From the NCBI RefSeq assembly GCF_000200735.1, contig NC_014970.1, positions 558,001 through 622,000 on the forward strand: DNA of 64,000 nucleotides, read 5' to 3'. The stretch is from Mycoplasma haemofelis str. Langford 1. Its GTDB lineage: Bacteria > Bacillota_I > Bacilli_A > Mycoplasmatales > Mycoplasmoidaceae. The notes under the pieces were generated by a model. It was not told the DNA's origin and did no database searches. It was given only the letters and a program-made list of their open reading frames with translations. Shown one piece after another: positions 40,268 to 51,099 of the stretch (position 1 is the first letter of the stretch; each line of letters opens with the position of its first letter). A program made the translations under genes and the position numbers.

Positions 40268-40897
40268 ATGAACAAACTTCTTCCCGTCGCGGGAGCTATC
40301 GGTGCGAGCGTTGCTGCCGCGGGGGGCTATATGCTTCTCGGGAAGGAAAGTGAATTCAATACTACCAAAGTATCGGAGACCTTTACAGAGAGATATTCAA
40401 AAGCTGTCTTATCGGATGAAGACCCTCTGTGAGATTCAAAGCTTACAGTTCTTGAAAGCAATGGGCATCCCGTTCATACAACATTAATAGAAGCTAAATC
40501 CACTATCAAACAGGACAAAGCGAGAGCAAAGCAGTTACTAGTAGAGGGTTGCAAGGAAATATATGCTTCCCAATTGGAAAGCTCACTCCATGCTAGTGAC
40601 TTCAAATCGTATTGCGCAAAGACCATTAAAGACGGAATGCAAGGAACATGAATCTCAGAGGATCCGACTGGACGTGGAACTAAATGAGATACGGCTTTAT
40701 TGAGTTTTGAAAGCCATAAAAAAGAAGCTGAAGATCTGAGGGATTTAAGTAATAAGTCAAATTCCCTTGGATATGACGACCAAAAGAAAACCTTAAGTGA
40801 TTGATGTAATGCTTCTCAAGGGGAAATATTTATGGGAGATGAAGATCCTAGATTTGTCCAATCTGGTCTTTACTGCATGGAGGAGATAAATTCTTAA
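40268..40897 (+). CDS. Two-module four-Cys paralog, subfamily D
   Basis: 209 residues. Anchor LPVAGAIGASVAAAGGYMLL with unusually GC-rich start codons (gtcgcgggagc), ETFTERYSKAVLSDEDPLW. Cys in LVEGCKEIYASQLESS, FKSYCAKTIKDGMQGTW, LSDWCNASQGEIF and GLYCMEEINS. All Trp are TGA. Module 2 has lost the LTKLKSHD wording (WDTALLSFESHKKEAED). Confidence 0.88.
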
Positions 40898-40900
40898 CAC

Positions 40901-41485
40901 ATGAAGATAATTCCCTTTCCGTACGGAAAGAGCGGCATCCTACCTTTAATTGGCTGCTATGGCGTGCCTTGTGGTGCCGTTTATTTTTTATTAAATAAGG
41001 TGCTTAGCAAGGAGGAGGCGGAAAGTCCCCAAGACTTAATTACTCAAATCAAATTTGAACAAACGAAAGATACTCCCTCAGAAGCAATAACTTTGGATAC
41101 CCCACTTGCTCAGGAAGTTCCTGAAAATGCCAGAGCTAAAGTTATTGATACCGTCAATAACCAATATTTAACAGAGGAGAATAGGAAGCGACAAGGATGG
41201 AAATTCACATTTAACGGTCATGAGTACTTCAGAATTCCGAAGCTTTCAGAAGTAGAGAAATGAAAAGAAGTGCTTAAGCAATTTAGAGAAGGATCCCTTA
41301 AAGATCATTCAATAGTAAAGTCATTAACTGACGAAGAAGGAATTCAAAAGTATTGTTTAGAGGAAGTGAAGTGGGAAGCATCTACGGTTAATTTAGACTT
41401 ATTGGCCTCATCTCCCGACGTTCCTTCTTCGGAATATCTGTGCATTTGAGATCACTTTAAGCATCAGAAACAAAATGATAATTAA
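40901..41485 (+). CDS. Strongly diverged paralog, singleton
   Basis: 194 residues, three bases after the D gene. N-terminus KSGILPLIGCYGVPCGAVYFLL is hydrophobic with two Cys. The body is acidic and lacks the usual first module; instead it has a GWKFTFNGHEYFRIPKLSEVEK stretch, then IQKYCLEEVKW and SEYLCIWDHFKH. Only two body Cys are well placed. It may be a remote family member with a replaced first half. Embedded in the D run, so co-expressed. Confidence 0.78.
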
Positions 41486-41487
41486 TA

Positions 41488-42138
41488 ATGAACATCTACA
41501 AGACGTTATCTTTAGCCGGGGTTGGGGGATTAGGCGCTTCCGGTTTGGGTGGATACTTCCTTCTTAGGAATCAGGAAAATGAAATTCCCTATATAAAAGC
41601 GGGAGATACCTTTAAGAATAGATATTCGCAAGCTATTCTGGAAGAAGGGAGTGAATTATGGGAATCCAAATTTAATGCCTTAAGGCAAGGAGCAGAACCT
41701 ACCCATCCCACTTTAATAAAAGCAAAAGCCCAAGTCACCCCAAAAGAACAAGACGCTAAGGATTTGCATAAACAGGGTTGTCAGGAAATATACGAATCTG
41801 AACTACAAAATTCTCCCCATTTTCAAGACTTTAAAACTTACTGCGCAAGAAATCTTAAAGATGGGATGGGCAGTTCCAAGAGTTGAATAACCGAAGACAA
41901 GAGTGGCACTAAATGAAATGCGAAATTAACGAGCTTGAAAAGTCATGACGAAGGAAGTAACCAAGCTCTAGACAGTACCCTTAAAAACTTAAAGGATTCG
42001 TTAACGGAATCAAATTCTTCCGAAGATAGCAATAAAAAGGAGGAATTAAAGAACTGGTGTAATGATGCCCAAAAGGAAATATTCATGGGCGAGGGTGATC
42101 CTTGATTCGTACACGCTGGCTTGTATTGCGTGGAATAA
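41488..42138 (+). CDS. Two-module four-Cys paralog, subfamily D
   Basis: 216 residues. Anchor LSLAGVGGLGASGLGGYFLL, DTFKNRYSQAILEEGSELW. Cys in LHKQGCQEIYESELQNS, FKTYCARNLKDGMG, LKNWCNDAQKEIF and GLYCVE. TGA at 41884, 41914 and about 42103 encode Trp. Closest to 39582-40253 in its first module (AEPTHPTLIKAK / AEPAHPTLKNAK), but with its own anchor. Confidence 0.89.
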
Positions 42139-42153
42139 TTAAAAGACTTTCCT

Positions 42154-42741
42154 ATGTCTAAATCAATAGCTCTGGGAAGTATGGCCGGAATTGCAGGAAC
42201 CGGAACATGTGGGTATGCTGCTTACAAAATGATGCAACCGTCCAATGTGAAGGAAGTTCTTATCAAGAATAACTTCAAATTAACTTCAGAGTTAAGAGAG
42301 CAAGAAAGAGAGGCAGCTTGGAATAAGGTGCTTGAAACGTACAAGGTAGAGGTTGCCGAGAATACCAAAATTGAAAATAAGACTTCAACGGAAATCACTT
42401 CCAAGGACATAGAAGGATGATGTTCAAAGGCTTTAGAAGTTAAGGTGAAAGATAAGGATTATGAATCCACCTATTCCAAAGCAACCAAATGATGTGTAAT
42501 CTACACTTCTATAGCTGACAAATTAAAGTCTGACAATAAGACACTCTCCACCGATACATCCGGTTTGGCAAGTAAATATAACAATATGCCCCAAGAATTA
42601 AAGACAGCCATCTCCGGAAATGCTTCTTCAGGGCAAGAAGGAGAGAAGGTAAAGACATGATGCGAGAACACTTCCAAGAGATTCTTCCTTGGCTCTGAGG
42701 ATACTAACTACAAGAACCTAATTAATTACTGCTTAGCGTAA
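42154..42741 (+). CDS. Two-module four-Cys paralog, subfamily I (WCVIY)
   Basis: 195 residues. Anchor LGSMAGIAGTGTCGYAAYKMMQ, NVKEVLIKNNFKLTSEL. Cys in IEGWCSKALEVKVKD, ATKWCVIYTSIADKL, VKTWCENTSKRFFLG and INYCLA. Sole other member is 49239-49823 (NNFKLTADL, SRWCVIYTTISEKL). In both cases an F gene follows directly, so I-F is a conserved pair. Confidence 0.89.
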
Positions 42742-42742
42742 T

Positions 42743-43366
42743 ATGGAGCCTTGAAAACTCGGGGCTTCATTATTGGGGGCAGGAGGAGCAGCTGGGGGAG
42801 GATGCTTAGCCTATCCACATATATTTCCCGAAAGTAAGATAACCATCTTAGATGAACTTAAATCTAGGAATAAGTCTCCTATAACGGACAATGAGAGTCA
42901 ATGAACTCTAAAGAAGGCTCTTTACGATAAGAGCCCAAATAACTTAAAGATCTCAATTAAGGGAATTGAGAAGACTTCTATCACAGTACCAGAATTAAAA
43001 GAGTGGTGCTCTAGTATCCTGAAGGAGACTTATTCTCCAAATAAAGATTCAACTCTTTCTAAGGTAGAGAAATGATGTTTAAAGCCTAATATAAAGGAGG
43101 CTTTATCTAAGGAAGATAAGCAAATAATTCCTTTTGATGAGAAGTCAACTAACTCCTCTTGAAGTTCAAAAATAAGCTCTAAGACCAACGAAGTACAAGG
43201 GGATCTAATTAATAAATGAAAGCTAACCCCTACTACTGGAAGTAGCTCCAATACTGTTAGTCCTGAGGTATTGAGTAATGCCTGCAAAGAGAAAATAGAG
43301 GCAGAGTATATCTCCGATACGGATGAGGATTACACCCTGTCCAAGAAGTGATGCTTGAAGGACTAG
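42743..43366 (+). CDS. Two-module four-Cys paralog, subfamily F
   Basis: 207 residues; TGA as the fourth codon (MEPWKLGASLLG). Anchor GAGGAAGGGCLAYPHIFPES. Cys in LKEWCSSILKETYS, VEKWCLKPNIKEALSKED, SNACKEKIEAEYIS and SKKWCLKD. Six TGA Trp, so every module Trp-Cys but one uses TGA. Nearly collinear with 35078-35698. Confidence 0.9.
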
Positions 43367-43375
43367 TTATTAAAC

Positions 43376-43783
43376 ATGGAGGTTAAGTATTTATTAACGG
43401 GATTAGCAGCAGGAGGTGGAGGGGCTGGTGCTGCCGGACTTTATGCAATGCATAATAATAAGCAACCAGAGAAGAAGGAAGAAAAGAAGTCCACTTCCTT
43501 CTCTGAGTATCTGAAGGGAAAAGGTAAGACTATTCTAGATACTGCGGGGACTACTCACACTAATGAATGGAATGGGAAGAAGACCGCTTACGGTAATGCA
43601 GGGGACGGAGAATTAATTACCAAGATTCAAGACTCACAAGAGATCGCAATTCAAAAGGGATCCACAATAAGTGTTGAGGATCTTAAAGGTTGATGCGGAA
43701 GAAAAGCATCCTCCACATTCTCATCTGAATCCGACGGGGAATACAAGAAGTTCCTAAAGTGGTGTGTAAAAGAAAGTGAATAA
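43376..43783 (+). CDS. Short single-module paralog
   Basis: 135 residues, ATG nine bases after the F gene. Anchor LLTGLAAGGGGAGAAGLYAMH followed by a Lys/Glu-rich linker (KQPEKKEEKK) and one module: HTNEWNGKKTAY, LKGWCGRKASS, LKWCVKESE, where it ends. Half-length like 12650-13000. The next G gene begins eight bases inside its 3' end, so the missing second module may have been removed by recombination into that start. Confidence 0.8.
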
Positions 43784-44387
43784 GTTTTTAGCATCCGTCG
43801 CTGGTGCGGGAGGGGTGGGAACTGCCGGAGCCTTGGGGTATGGAATTCATGATGGTTGATTCTCTAGTGAATCCCAAATCTCCTTTAAATCCAGAATAAA
43901 TAAAGAGGAAAGAGTCATTCTTGATGAAGCTCATGCAAGCGTATGAAAGCAATTACTAACTGAGTATAAGGACAAATCCAAGGCTAAGCATCTGATCAAA
44001 AGAATAGGGCAAGATAGTCCCACAGAACAGGAATTTAAGAATTGATGTTCTGGAAAGCATGAATCAACTTCTGTAGATGAATCAGAATTCAATAGCTACG
44101 TATCTTGATGTACTCGAGAGAATCTAATTACTAAATTAAAAGGCAAGTCAAAGAACTGGAATCACTCTACCGAAAATTCAGGATGAGCTAACGCTAAAAG
44201 CTCCTACAACTCTAATGAAACAGAAGATATACGGATTCCTGCTGAATCTGGAAATGAAAAAATAGCTAAGGACGCCATCACAGAAGAACAGTTAAAGAAT
44301 TACTGTAAGAAAGCATCTTCCATGCCCTTTGTAAGCGATACGGATGTTGATTTTAAGAGATCTGAGAAATGATGCGTTAGCCAATAA
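43776..44387 (+). CDS. Two-module four-Cys paralog, subfamily G
   Basis: 203 residues from GTG at 43776, inside the end of the previous gene. Anchor LASVAGAGGVGTAGALGYGIHDGWF. Cys in FKNWCSGKHEST, YVSWCTRENLITKLKG, KNYCKKASSMPFVS and SEKWCVSQ. Near-copy of 35733-36347 across its length, with seven TGA Trp. Stop overlaps the H ATG by one base exactly as in that copy. Confidence 0.88.
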
Positions 44388-45034
44388 TGTCTCTTCCATT
44401 TGCGGCTAAAGCTGGTTTGGGGATGGCTGCTGCCGGTGGTACCGGAGTTGCTGGATGACAAGTGGCTTCTTATATGAATGCCAAGGAGACCGTATCTTCC
44501 TACTTGACGCAGAAGAAAAGGAAGATGGCTAGTTCTGAAGCGAGCTGGAAGAAGCTTCATGAGTTTTACAAAGCCGAAAGCAGTAATGCCATCTCTGGAT
44601 TAGACAAAAATAAGATTAGTCATTCTGATATAGAACAATGGTGTTCCAAGAAAGCATCCAAACTCGCTTACGAAGTATCTGAATCAGACTTATTGCTTAT
44701 AGAGTCATGATGTTCAGAACCTAAAACCATATTAGAACAACTCTCTGCTATTGGAAAAAGAAAGCTATCCACTGAATCCTCCTCCAACGGAGATCAAAGT
44801 GTCTGGACTTCTAATGTGAGTGCATACAAAGCCGGAAAGGGAGATAATTACAAGATTCAACAGAATTCCAGCAATGCTTGAACTGATATTGAAAAGAATA
44901 ATGCTACCGAAGAATTAATGAAGAAGTGATGTCAAGCTCAAGAGACTAAACACTTTAAACATGAGAAAGATACTCTATTTGAGACTTACAACCAATGATG
45001 CATAACGGATATCGCTGGTTCTTCCGGAGTGTAG
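44387..45034 (+). CDS. Two-module four-Cys paralog, subfamily H
   Basis: 215 residues. Anchor KAGLGMAAAGGTGVAGWQVASYM; LTQKKRKMASSEASWKKLHEFY. Cys in IEQWCSKKASKLA, IESWCSEPKTILEQL, MKKWCQAQETKHFKHEKD and YNQWCITDIAGS. Compare QAQETKHFKHE with KAQETKHFKHE of 36347-36997. Last gene of the second F-G-H unit; a 39-base gap follows. Confidence 0.89.
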
Positions 45035-45073
45035 TAAAATATCAAAATAGTATTTCTTACTTAAACAAGTTCG

Positions 45074-45307
45074 TTGGATAATTTAGTAAAGATAGGTATA
45101 GGTTGTGTGGCAGTAAACGTTACTGCCGGAATAGGCTGTGCCTGCTACTTTGAATACAAAAAGCAAAAGGACAAGGAAAAGAGAAAGAGAGAACACGAGG
45201 CACAAGAAAGCTCCAGCACTGCAGCTACAACAGCACAAGCCTCCTACATTATTGATTTGCAGAGAAGAAATTGAATGACCACTAATTATCTTCCATTCTC
45301 CCTTTAA
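45074..45307 (+). CDS. Small anchored Lys-rich protein
   Basis: 77 residues from TTG at 45074 (in-frame TAA four codons upstream). Hydrophobic N-terminus with three Cys (IGIGCVAVNVTAGIGCACYF), then a highly charged KKQKDKEKRKREHE stretch and a Ser/Thr/Ala linker. TGA encodes the only Trp. No four-Cys module, so it keeps an anchor only. Followed by a 78-base gap with a possible hairpin. Confidence 0.6.
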
Positions 45308-45385
45308 AAATAAGACCATCCTCGAATAGTTAGTTCCCAAAAAGGTTTAAGGAACCACTTATTGGGATGTTTATGGGGTTAAACC
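45308..45385 (+). promoter_or_regulatory. 78-bp gap inside the long plus array, possible restart promoter
   Basis: AT-rich gap with nested short inverted repeats (GTTCC/GGAAC, and CCCAA/TTGGG around them at about 45333-45367), then GGGGTT before the ATG at 45386. Gaps elsewhere in this array are usually under 30 bases, so this could be a terminator plus new promoter. Not conclusive. Confidence 0.35.
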
Positions 45386-46027
45386 ATGGGTAAATTTCTT
45401 CTGCCAGCGGCTGGAATCGGGGGAGCTGGAGCAGCTGGCGTTGGCGGATATATGATTTTCAAAGATAAGCCCGTCCAACCGGAAACAACTTTCAGAACCC
45501 ATTATTCCGAAGCAATACTGAAGGATAATGATGCACTATGAGATTCCAAATTCACAACCCTCAAGGACAATGGACAACCTGCGCATCAGAAATTAGCTGC
45601 AGCCAAAACTAAATTCTCTTCTAACGCAGCCGATGAAGAGGCTAAGCGTCTTCATAAAGAAGGATGTCAAGATATATATGACTCCAAACTAGAGAAATCT
45701 AACTACCTAGAAGACTTCAAAAAGTACTGTTCTAAAACCATCAAGGATGGAGTAACCGGTACTTGAATTACTCAAGCAAGCACTGAAACAGCCAAATGAA
45801 ATCCCCAATTAACCAAGTTGAAGAGTCACGATAATTCCAAAAACCAAGCACTGGACTCAACTCTTAAAGTCCTAAAGGAGCAATTATCTACAGGAGCTGA
45901 AACACAATGAGACAACGATAAGCGAAACGCTTTAAAGCAATGGTGCGATGGAATTCAAGGAGAGATATTCATGGGGAGCTCTGATTCTAAATTTACACAT
46001 GCACAGCTATATTGTGTTGAAACATAA
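45386..46027 (+). CDS. Two-module four-Cys paralog, subfamily D
   Basis: 213 residues. Anchor LPAAGIGGAGAAGVGGYMIF, TFRTHYSEAILKDNDALW. Cys in LHKEGCQDIYDSKLEKS, FKKYCSKTIKDGVTGTW, LKQWCDGIQGEIF and QLYCVET. Overlaps the next ATG by one base. Closest to 38929-39576; both are directly next to a C gene, but in opposite order (C-D there, D-C here). Confidence 0.9.
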
Positions 46028-46644
46028 TGTCTCTTTATAAGGTTGCAGCCCTTTCAGGAGGGACTGCTGCCGCGGTTGGCGGAGGGGTATTAGTATCTAA
46101 GAGTTTATTATTTCAAAGCTCTCCTACCCCTAAAGTTACGATTAAAGATAGACTTCAGAAAGCTGGTTATTCCCTAGATTTAGACAGCAGTAAATGGAAT
46201 ACCATACACGAGGAATATAAGAAGCCTAACTCCGTATCCAATATCAAATTCTCATCTGAAATTAAGGATGCGCAGGGCTTAGAGAAGGAATGTGCTGCTT
46301 ATCTAAAGAGTGAAGATGACAATTCTAAATACGAAATCTCCAAGAGATGGTGCGTAGATCCTAGAAAAGTATCCGATTTCCTTACTGCATCAGGATTCAA
46401 ATCCCTTAAGACTGAGGGAGAAGATGATAAATCGAAATGGGAGAAATTGGAAGGGGAGTATGCAAAGGACACATCAAAGAAGATTAATGGTTGAAAGTTC
46501 AGTAAAGCCAAAGATGAGAATACATGGAAAGAGCTTCAAACCAAATGCAAAGCTCTTCTAGATTTAAATCCTTGAAGTGGTGATTATGAAATGGCCATGC
46601 GGGAGACTAAGTCTTGGTGTACAGAAGAAGGCGTTCCTAAATAA
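46027..46644 (+). CDS. Two-module four-Cys paralog, subfamily C
   Basis: 205 residues. Anchor AALSGGTAAAVGGGVLVSKSL. Cys in LEKECAAYLKSED, SKRWCVDPRKVSDFL, LQTKCKALLDLNPWSGDYE and KSWCTEEGVPK. Two TGA Trp (NGWKF, NPWSG). C genes share KRWC(V)xPxKVSxxL with the R genes at the end of the window, so C and R are probably sister groups. One-base overlaps at both ends. Confidence 0.9.
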
Positions 46645-47315
46645 TGAGTAAATTGATGCTTCCCTTGGCGGGAATTGGCGGAGCAAGTGCTGCTGGACTT
46701 GGAGGGTATATGCTCATGAAGGGAAATGAGAAAGCGCCAGCAATACAGAAAGAGGAGACTTTTAGAACCAAGTATTCGCAAGCAATATTGGGCGATACAG
46801 ATGACCTATGAAATACCAAGTTCGATACTCTTAAAGGGACTGGACAGCCTTCTCATCAGAAATTAAAAGATGCCAAAACCAAATCAGGAGTAAGCGGACC
46901 CGAAACAGAAGCAAAGGAGTTACATAAGCAAGGCTGCAGGGAAATATACGACTCAGAAATAAAGAGCTCTCTTTATCTGACAGACTTTCAAACCTATTGT
47001 TCCAAAACCATAAAGGACGCCATAGACAAATCTAAGAATTGAATTAGTTCTGAGGCGGGAAGCACAACTGGAGATTGAGATTCACAATTAACTCAACTAA
47101 AGAGTCATGATGAAACAAATAAAGGAGCCTTGGATAGTAAGTTGAAAACTCTAGTGGATAAATTGAAGCAAGACAGCCACTCAGTTGATGAAGCGGATAG
47201 AAAAGCAATAAAGGAGTGATGTGATTCAACTCAGAAGGAAATATTTATGGGAGAATCAGATCACAGATTCTCTCATTCACAACTGTATTGCATAAAGGAT
47301 GCAGAGAAGCAGTAG
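46644..47315 (+). CDS. Two-module four-Cys paralog, subfamily D
   Basis: 223 residues. Anchor LPLAGIGGASAAGLGGYMLM, TFRTKYSQAILGDTDDLW. Cys in LHKQGCREIYDSEIKSS, FQTYCSKTIKDAI, IKEWCDSTQKEIF and QLYCIKDAEKQ. Five TGA Trp. Module 2 has the typical LTQLKSHDETNKGALDSKL. Followed by another D gene after 6 bases. Confidence 0.9.
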
Positions 47316-47321
47316 AAAATC

Positions 47322-47975
47322 ATGAGTAAATTGTTGTTGCCCGCATTGGGTTTGGGGGGAGCAAGTGTTGCAGCGGCCGGAAGTTATGCTTTCTTAAGCG
47401 AAAAGAAAGATCCCGTTGTTCAAAAAGAAAAGACCTTTAGAAGTAAGTATTCTCAAGCCATACTTGAAAGCACAAGTAACTTATGGGATACTAAATTTAC
47501 ATCCCTTAAGGATGGAAGTAAGCCATCCCATCCAACATTAATTCTCGCTAAGGAAAAATCAGGCAAGACTGAAACAGAATCGGAAGCTAAGACTCTACAC
47601 AAGCAGGGATGTCAAGCAATATACGAATCCAAAATTAATGACACTACCTACTTAAGTGACTTTCAAACCTACTGTGCTAAGAATCTAAAAGACGCAATAA
47701 CTAAGACTTGAATTGCGGATGCAAATACTGAAAGTGGGAAGTGAAATACTAAGTTAGGAAGCTTGAAGGATCACAATCCCGAAACCAATTTAGCATTAGA
47801 TGACAAGTTGACTACCCTAAAAGGGCAGCTATCTAAAATTTCCGGAAACAGCTGAACTGACGAACACAGAAAGAGTCTTAAGGATTGATGTGATGAATCT
47901 CAAAAATCGATATTCATGGGCGAGAATGATGGTTCATTTAAACATTCACAGCTTTACTGTGTAGAAGGGCAATAA
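47322..47975 (+). CDS. Two-module four-Cys paralog, subfamily D
   Basis: 217 residues. Anchor LPALGLGGASVAAAGSYAFL, TFRSKYSQAILESTSNLW. Cys in LHKQGCQAIYESKIND, FQTYCAKNLKDAITKTW, LKDWCDESQKSIF and QLYCVEGQ. Very similar to 46644-47315 in the first module (GSKPSHPTLILAK / GQPSHQKLKDAK), probably a tandem duplicate. Confidence 0.9.
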
Positions 47976-47997
47976 TTCTTATTGGCTCCACATCTTC

Positions 47998-48603
47998 ATG
48001 AACAAAACAGCTATCTTTTCGGCGGCGGGCGTGGGTGCTGCTGGCGCCGGAGGATATGGAACCTATTCTTTACTTAAAGAGAAGAACCCTCCCTCTGTCT
48101 CTTTCCAACAGAGAATAGATACTAAGAAAAGAGTCATATTAGAGACCTCTACAAATGCTCATGATGCTGTTTGGACAGAAATAGCCAAGGAGTATAAGAA
48201 CAACGGGAATATCGAGGGAATTCCTAAAGACGATAATGCCAAAGAGAAATTAAAACAACATTGCCAACGAAGCAACGACTCAACTTCCAATAAAGAACAA
48301 GAGTTTGAACAATACAAGACTTACTGCACTCGAGAGAATCTAATTACCAAACTATCTACAACTTCCAAGCCTTGGAATACCTCTAAAGAGGAATCCAAGT
48401 GAGAAGCAGCTAAGAGCACTTACTCCAGTAGTGGTGATGGAGATTTGTTAATTCCCAAAACTGGGGGAAGCATATCCAAAACAGAAGTAACTAAGAAGCA
48501 CATCATGGATCATTGTGAAGAGATATCCACTAAGCCATTTGTTAAGAATGAGGATGCAGACTACAAGAGAGGGGAGAAGTGATGTTTAGTAACTAATGGC
48601 TAA
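47998..48603 (+). CDS. Two-module four-Cys paralog, subfamily G
   Basis: 201 residues. Anchor IFSAAGVGAAGAGGYGTYSLL, FQQRIDTKKRVILETSTNAHDAVW. Cys in LKQHCQRSNDST, YKTYCTRENLITKLS, MDHCEEISTKPF and GEKWCLVTNG. Closest to 51100-51705 (INTKERVILEVSTNTHDSVW, IIDHCKEISSKPF). The frameshifted H gene starts 8 bases inside its end. Confidence 0.89.
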
Positions 48604-49235
48604 TCCTGCTTTAGTTAAATTCTCTGCAGCTGCCTTATCTACCGGAGGAGCTGGTGTAGTAGGTTGACAGATTGTTAATCATTTAAATAAAGGGGAAGAT
48701 AAGACAGAAGTCTATTTGACTAAGCAAGGAAGAGAGCGGGCTTCTTCGAGTGAAGAGTGAAGAGTGAGAAAAGATAAAAGGATTCTATGCTTCTGAAGAT
48801 CAACCTGGATTGATTCCCAATATCCCAAAACAGAATATACAAATAGATCTCATTAAGAATTGATGCAATCAGGAACTAAGTAAGCCACTTAAGGATCAAA
48901 CTGCAGAGAACTTAAAGCTCGTAGAAACATGATGCTCCAAGCCTCGTACTTTGACCGAACAAATAACTGCTTTAGGTAGGGGAGCTTTAAACGTAGAAAC
49001 CGATATCAGTAGCAATCCCCATAAGCAAACTTGAGAGAATTACGCCAATAACTACAAGACAGCCGGAGATACATTCAAAATTCAAAAGAAGGATAACTCC
49101 AATTGAGTGGACTTTACTGCCAGCGAAGCTACTGCCGACATCATGAAGGAGTGATGTAAAGATAAGGGAAGTAAGCAATACAAGCATTCAGATGATTCCC
49201 TATTCAAGACGTATCAGAAGTGATGCTCTCAATAA
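48596..49235 (+). pseudogene. Frameshifted subfamily H paralog (7-bp tandem duplication)
   Basis: Starts at ATG 48596 (MANPALVKFSAAAL), anchor STGGAGVVGWQI, then YLTKQGRERASSSEEW. A perfect 7-bp tandem repeat at 48750-48763 shifts the frame; reading continues to a stop at 48854. Removing one unit restores SSEEWEKIKGFYASEDQPG and all four Cys (IKNWCNQELSKPL, VETWCSKPRTLTEQI, MKEWCKDKGSKQY, QKWCSQ) through the TAA at 49233. Intact relatives: 36347, 44387, 55676. The rest of the frame is clean, so the event is recent or reversible. Confidence 0.87.
48750..48763 (+). repeat. 7-bp perfect tandem duplication
   Basis: GTGAAGA occurs twice in tandem (48750-48756, 48757-48763), followed by GTGAG. It inserts one frame-breaking unit into the H gene. 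Same kind of lesion as the 11-bp duplication at 21941-21962. Confidence 0.9.
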
Positions 49236-49238
49236 GAC

Positions 49239-49823
49239 ATGAATAAATTAGCTTTTACAGGCGCGGGAATGGCTGGAGCTGGGGGAGTGGGTTTAGGAGG
49301 CTATGCCGCCTATACCATGGTTCAGCCCTCCAATGTAAAGGAAGCACTTATTAAGAATAACTTCAAATTAACTGCAGATCTGAAAGAGCAGGAAAGATCT
49401 AAAGCGTGAACCAAGGTAGAGGGAACTTACAAAGTAGAGGCTACTAACGACACCAAAATAGGAAATAAGGAGATATCAGCCACCACAGCTCAAGACATAG
49501 AGAGTTGATGTAAGACTGCCTTGGAAGTAGGAGTCAAAGACAAGCGTTATGAGTCCACATATTCCAAGGCTTCTAGGTGGTGCGTTATCTACACCACAAT
49601 ATCAGAGAAGTTAACTTTAGAAAATAAGAAACTTTCATCAGATACAAGCTCTTTGAAAACTAAGTATGAAGGTATGCCGGAGGATCTGAAAAAGTCCATC
49701 ACCAGCGAGACCGACCAGACAGGACAAAAGACCAAAGAATGATGTGAAAACAATGCCAAGAGATCCTTTTTAGGAACCCAAGATACCCACTATCAAAACC
49801 TAACTAAATACTGTTTAACTTAA
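49239..49823 (+). CDS. Two-module four-Cys paralog, subfamily I
   Basis: 194 residues. Anchor FTGAGMAGAGGVGLGGYAAYTM, NVKEALIKNNFKLTADL. Cys in IESWCKTALEVGVKDK, ASRWCVIYTTISEKL, TKEWCENNAKRSFLG and TKYCLT. Partner of 42154-42741 with identical spacing between Cys. Four bases before the F gene. Confidence 0.89.
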
Positions 49824-49827
49824 ATTC

Positions 49828-50442
49828 ATGACTTACGCAAAGCTTGGAGCTGCCACCTTGGGAACTGCTGGGGCGGCAGGAGGTGGGTATCTGGCTTATC
49901 CGCACGTATTTCCTGAACGAACCCTATTGGATGAACTTAAATCTCAGAATAAATCGGTAATAAATGGAAATGAGAGTCAATGAACTCTGAAAAAGGAGCT
50001 TTATAACAAGGGTACCAATAGCTCCAAGATAACTATTGACAACAAGGAGAAGGCTAGCATTACGGAAGCGGAATTAAAGAAGTGATGTTCCGATAATCTC
50101 AAAGCACCTTATTCAAAGGCCAAGGATTCCATCCTTGGTAAAGTCGAGAAATGATGTCTTAAGCCTAATATAAAGGAAGCTTTATCCAAGGAGACAAAGG
50201 AAATAATTTCCTTCACCGGAACCACAATCGATACTGCTTGAGACGCTAAATTAACCACGAATTCAAGTAGTGTGAAAGGTGAGTTAATAGATAAGTGAAA
50301 GTTACCTGCTTCTTCCGAAGGGAACGACAAAGTGAGTAAGGAGTCTTTAAGGGATGCCTGTCAACTGAAAATAGAGGGAGAGTATATTTCCGAGAATGAT
50401 GAGAATTACACTTTGTCTAAGAAGTGATGTCTAAAGCCCTAA
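49828..50442 (+). CDS. Two-module four-Cys paralog, subfamily F
   Basis: 204 residues. Anchor LGAATLGTAGAAGGGYLAYPHVFPE, TLLDELKSQNKSVINGNESQW. Cys in LKKWCSDNLKAPYS, VEKWCLKPNIKEALSKE, RDACQLKIEGEYIS and SKKWCLKP. Third F gene; unlike the others it is not directly followed by G but by D then G. All module Trp are TGA. Confidence 0.9.
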
Positions 50443-50448
50443 TAAAGA

Positions 50449-51096
50449 ATGGCAAGTAAGTATGTAATGCCGAGTGTGGCATTAGCAAGTGGTGGAGCTG
50501 GAGCAGCCGGAGTGGGAGGCTATATAGCTTTAACTAAAGATAAAGAGACCTTCAGAAGCAAATATTCAAAAGCCATTCTTGGGGAAAAGGACAGTCTGTG
50601 AGACACTAAGTTTGAGGCACTAAAAGGCAATGGAACTCCAGTTAATAAGAAATTGCTGGATGCAAAATCAAAGCACTCGTCCGATGCCAATGCGGCTAAG
50701 GCATTGCATAAACAAGGATGTTCAGAGATATACAACTCTCTAGTAGCAGAATCTACTTATCTAGAGGACTTCAAATCTTATTGCGCCAAAACCATTAAGG
50801 ACGGAATATCCAAACCAGAAACTTGAATTTCACAAGAAGAGACCCAAAATAACGGGAAATGAGATCCGAAGCTTACCGCATTAAAAGATCATGATGAGAA
50901 GAAATTGGGATCTTTAGATGAGACTCTTAAAGCCTTAAAAAATAAATTGACAAGCGGCTCCACGAGCTCTTGAGATGCAGACAAAAGGAATGGGTTGAAG
51001 AACTGGTGTAAGGGAATTGGGGGAGAGATATTTGAAGGAGAAGAGAGTGTAAAGTTCTCTCACGCTAAGTTGTACTGTACAGATAACGCAGGATAG
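50449..51096 (+). CDS. Two-module four-Cys paralog, subfamily D
   Basis: 215 residues. Anchor MPSVALASGGAGAAGVGGYIAL, TFRSKYSKAILGEKDSLW. Cys in LHKQGCSEIYNSLVAES, FKSYCAKTIKDGISKPETW, LKNWCKGIGGEIF and KLYCTDNAG. Four TGA Trp. The next gene starts with GTG three bases after the stop. Confidence 0.89.
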
Positions 51097-51099
51097 ACC

